Source: an uncultured Pseudomonas sp. | GTDB lineage: Bacteria; Pseudomonadota; Gammaproteobacteria; Pseudomonadales; Pseudomonadaceae | Direction: 5' to 3' | Assembly (NCBI RefSeq): GCF_946885885.1 | Contig: NZ_CAMPHN010000253.1 | Location: forward strand, 1 to 5,634 | DNA length: 5,634 nt | Translations under genes and position numbers: made by a program | The notes under the pieces: model-generated | What the model saw: only the letters and a program-made list of their open reading frames with translations | Database searches by the model: none | Told to the model about the DNA's origin: nothing | Shown here: positions 1-4,733 of the stretch, in pieces | How positions within the stretch are numbered: position 1 is the first letter of the stretch | Layout of the letters: each line of letters opens with the position of its first letter

Positions 1-207
1 TGGCGCGGGGTCACCGGCCACTGCGAGGTCAAACGGGTGCTCGAACGGACGCTGATGACGCCCGCCCAACAGACGCTGTGCAGCGACACCCGGCCAATGC
101 CGCAGCTGCACATGGAGGCGCCCACGCCCGCGGCGGACCAGGACACCGGCGAACCGCCACGGGCAGACCCATCTGATCGACTGCCTGAGAATGGAGAAAC
201 GAAATGA
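1..207 (+). CDS. C-terminal part of a small DUF2892/YgaP-like membrane protein (5' end outside the window)
   Basis: The frame is open from the first base to a TGA at 205-207, giving 68 visible residues. The visible part starts with WRGVTGHCEV, which matches ARGLTGHCSV in the next protein; this Gly-His-Cys segment is what normally follows the second membrane helix in DUF2892/YgaP-like proteins. After a short basic stretch (KRVLERT) the tail is polar and rich in Pro, Asp and Glu, with no further membrane segment, so it is probably a disordered cytoplasmic tail. The stop codon overlaps the next start codon as ATGA, which suggests one operon and translational coupling. The membrane portion is not visible, so the family call depends on the shared motif and on the neighbour. 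Function is unknown. Confidence 0.62.
   Translation, partial: WRGVTGHCEVKRVLERTLMTPAQQTLCSDTRPMPQLHMEAPTPAADQDTGEPPRADPSDRLPENGETK
193..196 (+). promoter_or_regulatory. Ribosome binding site GGAG inside the upstream gene
   Basis: GGAG lies seven bases before the ATG at 204, inside the last codons of the upstream gene. It supports the start at 204 rather than an earlier one, and fits coupled translation across the 4-bp overlap. Confidence 0.6.
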
Positions 208-518
208 TCAAGATACCGCCCCGGATAGACCCGGACGCTTCGAGGGCCGGCGATATACAAGGCTGGGAACGCGCTCTGTCGGCCGTATTGGGCCTGGGTC
301 TGTTGGGCCTGGGCCTGAATCGGCGCGACGAAATCGGCCTGGGCAGCATCGGCTTCGGCGTGTTGCTGCTGGCTCGCGGCCTGACCGGCCATTGCAGCGT
401 GACCGGGATGATCAAATCGCCGCACGATGAGCTGCGCTACCTGCAGGATGAACTGCACAAGGGCAAAGAGCGCATGGCCGAGCTGTACCAGAAGGCCGCG
501 ACCATAACCTCCCACTAA
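204..518 (+). CDS. Small two-helix membrane protein, DUF2892/YgaP-like
   Basis: This 104-residue protein has a polar N-terminus (1-21), two short Gly/Leu-rich hydrophobic segments at about 24-38 and 44-57 joined by a charged turn (NRRDE), and the motif RGLTGHCSV at 58-66. That pattern is typical of DUF2892/YgaP-like transmembrane proteins, whose role is generally unknown; in E. coli YgaP the same kind of module anchors a rhodanese domain, which is absent here. Residues 72-104 form a charged, probably helical tail (DELRYLQDELHKGKERMAEL). The start is fixed by GGAG seven bases upstream and by the ATGA overlap with the preceding gene, whose end carries the same RGxTGHCxV motif. The two genes are probably a tandem duplication in one operon. 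No enzymatic residues are apparent. Confidence 0.78.
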   Translation: MIKIPPRIDPDASRAGDIQGWERALSAVLGLGLLGLGLNRRDEIGLGSIGFGVLLLARGLTGHCSVTGMIKSPHDELRYLQDELHKGKERMAELYQKAATITSH

Positions 519-520
519 CA

Positions 521-584
521 GGCGTTGAGAAATGTAGGCGAGGCAGCCGAGACAAGGCTACGCAGGTAGCTTTCAACGGCCTAC
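521..584. repeat. Imperfect palindrome after the membrane protein operon, possibly REP-like
   Basis: It begins three bases after the stop codon. GGCGTTGA at 521-528 can pair with TCAACGGCC at 573-581 (CGTTGA/TCAACG perfect, then one bulge). A small inner hairpin AGCC (545-548)/GGCT (556-559) lies between. The right end reads GTAGGCCGTTGAAA on the minus strand, so it has the GTAG head seen in the other palindromes of the window, but the left end has no GTAG. There is no U-run, so a classical intrinsic terminator is doubtful. It may be a degenerate REP-type element or a weak 3'-end structure. Confidence 0.35.
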
Positions 585-800
585 TAACCGCAGGCGGCAG
601 CGGGCGCCTTGCGCACCCGCATGCCGACCGTCATGCAGGCCGCCGCCAGTGTCGCCTGTTTCTGCGCGACGACGGGATCGACGCCGCAAGCTTCGCATCG
701 CCTTGCCCCCTGCGCCAGGCAGCGCGCCTGAGCCGCGGCCGCTGGCACTGAATCAGATCCACTGGGCCGTTGTCCCCTATGCTGTAACCATCGGAAAACG
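585..800. other. Non-coding stretch with no convincing gene
   Basis: The gap between the operon stop and the lipoprotein ribosome binding site holds no gene I can defend. The forward frame runs open into the lipoprotein gene from 649 but encodes a basic, low-complexity leader with no family resemblance. The minus strand is open from about 800 down to a TAG at 584-586 but has no credible start or ribosome binding site. A GC-rich hairpin-like segment lies around 600-621 (GCGGGCGC against GCGCACCCGC, imperfect). I could not identify a convincing sigma70 promoter for the lipoprotein gene. Confidence 0.45.
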
Positions 801-810
801 GGAGCCCGGT

Positions 811-1293
811 ATGCCGCTCACTCGCCTTGTTCGTGTTCTGCTCGCCAGCCTGTTATTGACCGGCCTAGCGGCGTGCAGCAGTTTCGCCCCGCGCGACCCG
901 CTGCATATCGATCTGGTCGGCCTCGAGCCGCTGCCCGGCGAAGGCCTGGAAGTGCGCTTCGCGGTGAAGCTGCGGATTCAAAACCCCAACGACCGACCGA
1001 TCGACTACGACGGCGTGGCCCTGCAATTGACGGTCAACGACCAGCCTCTGGCCAGCGGCGTCAGCGACCAGAGCGGCCAGGTGCCGCGCTTCGGCGAAGC
1101 GCTGATCAGCATTCCGGTGAGCATCTCGGCCTATTCGGCGGTGCGCCAGGCCTGGGGCGCCGCGGGCTATACACCGGGCGCCGGGTTGCCCTACCAACTG
1201 AGCGGCAAACTCGGCGGCGGCTTGTTCGGCAGCGCGCGCTTTACCGACAGTGGCACGCTGAAATGGCCGGAGACGCGAGCGCTGCCGCAATAG
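811..1293 (+). CDS. LEA14-like (WHy/LEA_2 domain) outer-membrane lipoprotein
   Basis: This 160-residue protein starts with a short basic n-region (MPLTRLVR), a hydrophobic core and the lipobox L19-A20-A21-C22, so it should be lipidated at Cys22. Ser at +2 predicts sorting to the outer membrane. The mature part is one beta-rich domain with IQNPNDRPIDYDGVALQL at about 56-73; the NPN triplet (58-60) followed by a hydrophobic beta pattern is characteristic of the LEA14/water stress and hypersensitive response (WHy) domain. Such domains are linked to desiccation or stress tolerance in plants; the bacterial lipoprotein forms have no settled function. ATG at 811 is preferred because GGAG at 801-804 lies six bases upstream and a lipoprotein signal starts immediately; the same frame is open further upstream to 649 but that leader looks non-coding. 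It converges on yihY across a REP doublet. Confidence 0.85.
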   Translation: MPLTRLVRVLLASLLLTGLAACSSFAPRDPLHIDLVGLEPLPGEGLEVRFAVKLRIQNPNDRPIDYDGVALQLTVNDQPLASGVSDQSGQVPRFGEALISIPVSISAYSAVRQAWGAAGYTPGAGLPYQLSGKLGGGLFGSARFTDSGTLKWPETRALPQ

Positions 1294-1327
1294 CCGCGAG
1301 CGCAGAGGTCGCAATGGTATGTAGGCG

Positions 1328-1368
1328 CTACGTCGTAAGGTGCGCCACGCGCACCGGCGTCGACGTAG
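1328..1368. repeat. Outer perfect 8-bp inverted repeat enclosing the left REP unit
   Basis: CTACGTCG at 1328-1335 is exactly complementary to CGACGTAG at 1361-1368. These arms enclose the 17-base REP hairpin at 1339-1355. The pairing competes with the longer pairing between the two REP units, so the locus can fold in at least two ways. Confidence 0.5.
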
Positions 1369-1399
1369 ATTTCTGGTGCGCACGGCGCACCCTACGACG
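1331..1399. repeat. REP doublet (two inverted GTAG-type palindromes) between convergent genes
   Basis: The arms 1331-1355 and 1375-1399 are inverted copies matching at 22 of 25 positions, with a 19-base spacer. Each arm is also its own hairpin: GGTGCGC (1339-1345), loop CAC, GCGCACC (1349-1355); and GGTGCGC (1375-1381), loop ACG, GCGCACC (1385-1391). The right unit on the minus strand is headed by GTAG (1395-1392); the left has GTAA (1335-1338). A GTAG head plus a short GC-rich palindrome, arranged as an outward-headed pair, is the established architecture of REP elements mobilised by REP-associated tyrosine transposases. The three arm differences lie in the head and the two loops; both 7-bp stems are perfect. 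Lying between two convergent genes, it may also act as a bidirectional transcription terminator or mRNA-stabilising structure. No transposase gene is in the window. Confidence 0.8.
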
Positions 1400-2267
1400 C
1401 GGGTACCTTCTCCCCCGGCTCCTTACCTTCGCGGGACATATGCTCGATCACCGCATTCAGTTCGGCGCCGAACAGCAGTACCGCCGCCGAGATGTACAGG
1501 TACAGGAGAAAAATGATGATCGCGCCGATGCTGCCGTACATGGCGTCGTAGGTCGCGAAGTTCTGCGCGTAGTAGCCGAAGCCCAGCGATGCACCGATCC
1601 ATACCAGCACCGCGAGCACCGAGCCCGGGGTGATGAAGCGGAATTCCTGCTCGACGTTCGGTGCCACGTAGTACACCGCCGCCACCGTCGACATCAGCAG
1701 CAACACCACGATAGGCCAACGCAGCCAGGCCCAGAGCAGCACGACCAGGTATTCGATGCCGAACTGCTGCGCCAGCCAACTCATCCACTGCGGCCCCACC
1801 ACCATGAAGCCGGCCGCCAACAGCAGCGTGGCGGCGGCGGCCACCGTATAGATCAGCGACAGTGGAAAGCGCTTCCAGGCCGGGCGGGCCTCCGTCACGC
1901 CATAGGCCTTGTTGGTCCCCTCCATGATCAGGCGCACCGCCGCCGAGGCTGTCCACAGGGCCACCAATATCCCTACGGAGAACAGCCCGACTTTCTGCTT
2001 TTGCAGTTGCTCGATCACCGCATCGACCAGTTCCATCGCCGCCTGCGGCATCACCAGCGCGGCCTGCTCGCGCATCCAGTCGAGGAACGGCTGCAAGTCC
2101 AGCACGCCGATCAGCGCGACCAGGAACAACAGAAAGGGGAACAACGAGAAGAACAGCTGAAACGCCAAGGCGGCGGCATACACGGACAAATCGTCCTTCA
2201 CGAAATCGACCACCGTGCGCTTGATAACAGTGCCGAAATGGATGCCCTTCATTTCCGGAAAAAACAT
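1392..2267 (-). CDS. yihY: YihY/BrkB-family inner membrane protein
   Basis: This 291-residue inner membrane protein has about six hydrophobic segments, near 31-55, 92-113, 136-158, 182-203, 213-233 and 245-268. Family signatures are ALAFQLFFSLFPFLLFLVAL near the first helix, LWTASAAVRLIMEGTNKAYGV at its usual place, PNV...FRFITPGSVLAVLVW before helix 5, and YGSIGAIIIFLLYLYISA with LLFGAELNA in helix 6. These define the YihY/virulence factor BrkB family, once called ribonuclease BN; the RNase BN activity was later assigned to a different protein, and the transport or other role of this family is unsettled. ATG at 2267 is chosen because GGGGGTGA, close to an ideal Shine-Dalgarno sequence, lies just before it and MFFPEMKG is a family-like N-terminus. 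An in-frame ATG at 2315 would add 16 residues but lacks a clear ribosome binding site. The stop codon TAG is part of the REP head at 1392-1395. Confidence 0.88.
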   Translation of the reverse strand: MFFPEMKGIHFGTVIKRTVVDFVKDDLSVYAAALAFQLFFSLFPFLLFLVALIGVLDLQPFLDWMREQAALVMPQAAMELVDAVIEQLQKQKVGLFSVGILVALWTASAAVRLIMEGTNKAYGVTEARPAWKRFPLSLIYTVAAAATLLLAAGFMVVGPQWMSWLAQQFGIEYLVVLLWAWLRWPIVVLLLMSTVAAVYYVAPNVEQEFRFITPGSVLAVLVWIGASLGFGYYAQNFATYDAMYGSIGAIIIFLLYLYISAAVLLFGAELNAVIEHMSREGKEPGEKVPAS

Positions 2268-2270
2268 GTC

Positions 2271-2277
2271 ACCCCCA
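2271..2277 (-). promoter_or_regulatory. Strong ribosome binding site of yihY
   Basis: Read on the minus strand the bases before the ATG at 2267 are GGGGGTGAC, matching GGAGGTGA of the full anti-16S complement at all but one position. This is what decides the start at 2267 over the upstream ATG at 2315. Confidence 0.5.
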
Positions 2278-2408
2278 ACCACGCTGCCAGGCCCAATAGC
2301 GATTGGAACGGGCATTACGCCAGCGAGTTCAACGGATAACGGCCCGCGCCGGAGCCGCGCAGCGTAAGGCCGGCGGCATCGCGTGCGCGATTGCCCGACA
2401 AAACCCTA

Positions 2409-2414
2409 TATAAT
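2409..2414 (+). promoter_or_regulatory. Consensus -10 box (TATAAT) for yjdM
   Basis: A perfect TATAAT lies 36 bases before the yjdM start codon, in the 183-bp divergent gap. The -35 position at 17-bp spacing reads CGCGAT, which is poor; TTGCCC at 2391-2396 is a better hexamer but only 12 bp away. A start of transcription around 2421 would give a leader of about 30 bases. The -10 is seen; promoter function is inferred. Confidence 0.55.
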
Positions 2415-2450
2415 TCGCGGTTTTTACCGAAACCAACCCGAGGATTCCGC

Positions 2451-2795
2451 GTGAGCACGTTGCCGCCCTGCCCTAAATGCAATTCCGAATACACCTATGA
2501 AGACGGTCAACTGTTGATCTGCCCGGAGTGCGCCTACGAATGGTCGGCCGATGGCGCGGCCGACGCCTCTGCCGATGACGACAAAGTGATCAAGGACTCG
2601 GTGGGCAATGTGCTGCAGGACGGCGACACCATTACCGTGATCAAGGATCTCAAGGTCAAAGGCTCATCGCTGGTGGTCAAGGTCGGCACCAAGGTCAAGG
2701 GCATCCGCCTGTGCGATGGCGACCACGATATCGACTGCAAGATCGACGGAATCGGTGCGATGAAGCTCAAGTCCGAGTTCGTGCGTAAGGTCTAA
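2451..2795 (+). CDS. yjdM: YjdM/PhnA family zinc-ribbon protein
   Basis: This 114-residue cytoplasmic protein has an N-terminal zinc ribbon with two CPxC knuckles, CPKC (Cys7, Cys10) and CPEC (Cys24, Cys27), then an acidic Ala/Asp linker (about 32-44) and a compact beta domain containing [35 protein letters not shown] and [11 protein letters not shown]. The whole chain aligns by eye with E. coli YjdM (formerly PhnA) and has the same length. In E. coli the gene adjoins the phosphonate operon, but it is not phosphonoacetate hydrolase, which shares the PhnA name, and its activity is not established. No phosphonate genes are visible here. The GTG start is chosen because GAGGA (2440-2444) lies about six bases upstream and it gives the family N-terminus; an upstream in-frame TTG at 2391 would lie in the promoter region. 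It has its own promoter candidate and appears monocistronic. Confidence 0.93.
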   Translation: MSTLPPCPKCNSEYTYEDGQLLICPECAYEWSADGAADASADDDKVIKDSVGNVLQDGDTITVIKDLKVKGSSLVVKVGTKVKGIRLCDGDHDIDCKIDGIGAMKLKSEFVRKV

Positions 2796-2843
2796 CCGAG
2801 CGTTCGGCGGCCACCCTGGTAATGCACACGCCGCTGCAGCGGG

Positions 2844-2920
2844 GTAGGCCGGGTCGGGCCGCGCAGGTCGGCGGCGATGGCGTGGCTTGAATCATGGTAG
2901 TCGCCGCTAACCCGACCTAC
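2844..2920. repeat. Bulged REP-like palindrome between yjdM and a convergent lipoprotein gene
   Basis: The right arm on the minus strand begins GTAGGTCGG (2920-2912) and the left arm reads GCAGGTCGG (2863-2871). Pairing continues with CGGCGA (2872-2877) against TCGCCG (2901-2906), leaving a 5-base bulge (2907-2911) and a 23-base loop. A further partial copy, GTAGGCCGGGT at 2844-2854, pairs with ACCCGACCTAC at 2910-2920 with one mismatch, giving an alternative fold. The outer ends are again GTAG and CTAC. It looks like a degenerate REP doublet of a different sequence family from the one at 1331-1399. Its place between two stop codons fits a bidirectional terminator or 3'-end stabiliser; there is no U-run. 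Confidence 0.55.
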
Positions 2921-2940
2921 GGACTCATCGATTCTCGACG

Positions 2941-3726
2941 CTACTGCACCGGCAGGAAGTTCAGAAACAGCAGGCCCTGGGCGTAGTTCACGCCGATACG
3001 TCGGTAGCGTTCGTCCAGCACATCGGTCAGCAGATCCAGGCGCGCGACTATCTTGCCGAACTCCACGGCGTAACTGAGGTTACGCCCATCGGCGGAAATC
3101 TCGTTGGACAGCAGCCAGGGATTACCCGCCTCGTCGCGACGGTTGGCGAGCATCCAGGCGGCAATTTCGATATTGCGCGCCGCGTTGTGGATGAATTGCG
3201 CATCCAGCGAATCGATCAGGTAGAACTCGGTGCGTCCGCCATGGGCGGCGATCAGCATGCTGCCCAAGGCATAGATAAAGGCCCCGACCCGGTCGCCCTG
3301 GTAGTCGGCGCTGAGCGCATAGCCCAACGCGGCGACATCGGTGCGCCCGCCCAACTCGGCGAGCGGCCGGTTTTCCTCGATCGCCCGATGTACCGCCTCG
3401 GCCGCCGCCTGCCGGTCGGCCAATCCGGTTTTGCGCCATTCCCGCGGGTTGCGCTGATAGAGCTTGTCGAGCAGGCGGTACAGGCTGTTGAGGTTGTTGC
3501 GCATGCCGATGGTGGCCATGCGGTCGGCATGGCTTTGCAGGAACTCGCTCGGTTTGATCGGGCTGCGGTTGTCGACGATCGACTGGTGATCCTGATGGCT
3601 CGCGCAAGCACCGAGGCCAAGCCCCAGCAGCACGACCAGCAGTAGCCTGCCGACCAAGCCAGACCCAATCGGCAGCCCTGGCGCGCGGCGCCGGGAAAGC
3701 AGCCCGAATGCAGTCCTAATCACCAT
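2941..3726 (-). CDS. Predicted lipoprotein of unknown function
   Basis: I do not recognise the family. From ATG at 3726 the protein has 261 residues: an unusually long basic n-region (about 27 residues including SRRR), a Leu/Val/Gly hydrophobic core and a lipobox L38-G39-A40-C41, so Cys41 should be lipidated. Ala at +2 does not suggest inner-membrane retention. The mature part is mostly helical and polar, with the sequences RNNLNSLYRLLDKLYQRNPREW, AEAVHRAIEENRPLAELGGR, GAFIYALGSMLIAAHGGRTEFY, NIEIAAWMLANRRDEAGNPWLLS and a C-terminal YAQGLLFLNFLPVQ. No catalytic motif is visible. No strong Shine-Dalgarno precedes 3726. The frame stays open to a TTG at 3822, but that extension looks non-coding; a TTG at codon 24 would give a more normal signal peptide. 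It diverges from endA across 244 bp and converges on yjdM. Confidence 0.75.
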   Translation of the reverse strand: MVIRTAFGLLSRRRAPGLPIGSGLVGRLLLVVLLGLGLGACASHQDHQSIVDNRSPIKPSEFLQSHADRMATIGMRNNLNSLYRLLDKLYQRNPREWRKTGLADRQAAAEAVHRAIEENRPLAELGGRTDVAALGYALSADYQGDRVGAFIYALGSMLIAAHGGRTEFYLIDSLDAQFIHNAARNIEIAAWMLANRRDEAGNPWLLSNEISADGRNLSYAVEFGKIVARLDLLTDVLDERYRRIGVNYAQGLLFLNFLPVQ

Positions 3727-3771
3727 GAGTCGCGACCATCCACTTCGCTGTGATGGTGTAACGCTAGCAAC

Positions 3772-3794
3772 AAAATCCGCATGGGGTGGATTTT
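3772..3794. promoter_or_regulatory. Perfect AAAATCC/GGATTTT inverted repeat in the lipoprotein leader
   Basis: AAAATCC (3772-3778) and GGATTTT (3788-3794) are exact complements separated by 9 bases. The site starts 46 bases upstream of the lipoprotein start codon. It could be an operator for a dimeric regulator, or a weak stem followed by a T-run in the 5' leader. Which of these applies cannot be told from sequence alone. Confidence 0.35.
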
Positions 3795-3938
3795 CTGCCG
3801 CAAAACATGACCTGTAACACAATCAAGGACCTAGGCTTGACTCTTAATGCCAACCCGCAAATAGCCAAGCCGCGCACAATCGTCAGCGGCAAGCGCGTTA
3901 ATCGTCCGAGAAAAAACCCAATTTAGAGCGGTCGCCGC

Positions 3939-3944
3939 TATCAT
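3939..3944 (+). promoter_or_regulatory. Possible -10 box (TATCAT) of endA
   Basis: TATCAT matches the sigma70 -10 consensus at five of six positions and lies 26 bases before the endA ATG. No good -35 is found at 16-18 bp spacing (for example ACCCAA at 17 bp). If used, the transcript would start near 3951, within the loop of the palindrome at 3944-3961. Confidence 0.3.
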
Positions 3945-3961
3945 GCGCAACTTTTTGCGCA
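3944..3961. promoter_or_regulatory. Perfect 7-bp stem-loop just before the endA start codon
   Basis: TGCGCAA (3944-3950) and TTGCGCA (3955-3961) are exact complements around a 4-base CTTT loop, ending nine bases before the endA ATG. No Shine-Dalgarno sequence is visible between it and the start codon. It could be an operator overlapping the transcription start, or a leader hairpin influencing translation. Confidence 0.5.
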
Positions 3962-3970
3962 GACCTAGCC

Positions 3971-4696
3971 ATGACCCGCCTGTTCGCCCTGTTTTGCCTG
4001 CTGTTTTCCCTGCCCCTCGCCGCCGATGCCCCACCCAGTTTCGCCGCCGCCAAGAAGATCGCCTGGAGCCTGTACGCCGAACGGCCGAGCACCTTCTATT
4101 GCGGCTGTGCCTACAACGGCAACCGGGTCGACCTCGCCAGCTGCGGCTATCGCCCGCGCAAGCAACTGCGCCGCGCCCAGCGGGTGGAGTGGGAACACGT
4201 GGTGCCGGCCTGGGTGATCGGCCATCAGCGCCAATGCTGGCAACAAGGCGGGCGTAAGAACTGCACCCGCAACGACCCGGTGTTCAAGGCCGCTGAAGCC
4301 GACCTGCACAACCTGGTGCCGAGCATTGGCGAGGTCAACGGCGACCGCTCCAACTATGCCCTCGGCATGCTCGGCAACAGGCCAACGCAATATGGCGCCT
4401 GCCCGATGGTGGTCGACTTCAAGGCCAGGACCGCGATGCCGCCGGAAACCAGCCGCGGCGCCTCGGCGCGCATCTATCTGTATATGGCCGACCACTACAA
4501 GCTGCGCCTGTCAAAGCAGGATCGCCGCACTTACGAAGCCTGGAACCGCCTCTACCCGGTCAGCGAATGGGAGCGCTGGCGCAACCAGAAAGTCGGCTGC
4601 GTGATGGGCCACGGCAATCCCTATGTCGGCCCATTCGACAGCGCCAGTTGCAGCCCGCTACGCCGCGCCGGCACTACGCGGCGCAATAACGGCTAA
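3971..4696 (+). CDS. endA: Secreted endonuclease I (EndA/Vvn-type His-Me finger nuclease)
   Basis: This 241-residue protein has a signal peptide (MTRLFALFCLLFSLPLAADA, cleavage near residue 20) and a full-length endonuclease I domain. The family cuts double- and single-stranded DNA, and in some members RNA, non-specifically in the periplasm or outside the cell, with a metal bound in a His-Me (beta-beta-alpha) finger. The active-site segment EWEHVVPAW (73-81) gives Glu75 and the general base His76; DLHNLVPSIGEVNGDRSNY (111-129) carries Asn123. The His-Asn distance of 47 residues equals that of Vibrio vulnificus Vvn (His80, Asn127), and Arg95 falls where Vvn has Arg99. The mature chain contains exactly eight cysteines (44, 46, 58, 89, 98, 144, 210, 227), enough for the four disulphides seen in Vvn, consistent with oxidising export. 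ATG at 3971 starts the signal peptide directly, but no Shine-Dalgarno is evident. It appears monocistronic and converges on the cytochrome gene. Likely roles are DNA scavenging or defence against extracellular DNA. Confidence 0.93.
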   Translation: MTRLFALFCLLFSLPLAADAPPSFAAAKKIAWSLYAERPSTFYCGCAYNGNRVDLASCGYRPRKQLRRAQRVEWEHVVPAWVIGHQRQCWQQGGRKNCTRNDPVFKAAEADLHNLVPSIGEVNGDRSNYALGMLGNRPTQYGACPMVVDFKARTAMPPETSRGASARIYLYMADHYKLRLSKQDRRTYEAWNRLYPVSEWERWRNQKVGCVMGHGNPYVGPFDSASCSPLRRAGTTRRNNG

Positions 4697-4733
4697 GCCG
4701 GGCCGCCGCTATCCGGACTCGGCGCCAACGCGA

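Noticed and set aside
743..760. TGGCAC resembling a sigma54 -24 element upstream of the LEA14 lipoprotein
   Set aside because: The required GC at the -12 position is missing at the correct spacing.
584..800. Minus-strand open stretch ending in TAG at 584-586, with Ala/Cys-rich sequence, considered as a small or decayed gene
   Set aside because: It has no start codon with a ribosome binding site of useful length, no recognisable motif, and a composition expected of any high-GC frame.
873..2339. Long forward open frame of 488 codons covering the lipoprotein end, the REP doublet and yihY
   Set aside because: It is Arg/Gln/His-rich with no family resemblance, lies opposite the clear YihY protein and overlaps the LEA14 lipoprotein in another frame; it is a high-GC shadow.
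3187..3645. Forward open frame opposite the unrecognised lipoprotein
   Set aside because: The minus strand has a credible signal peptide and lipobox and spans a longer frame; the forward frame lacks a ribosome binding site and mirrors the codon structure of the other strand.
3837..3865. TTGACT as a -35 box for endA
   Set aside because: At 17 bp spacing the -10 position reads AATAGC, a poor match, and it would give a leader of about 100 bases; not strong enough to annotate.
4690..4700. CGGCTAAGCCG palindrome over the endA stop codon as a terminator
   Set aside because: Arms of five bases with a one-base centre cannot form a real hairpin loop, and no T-run follows.
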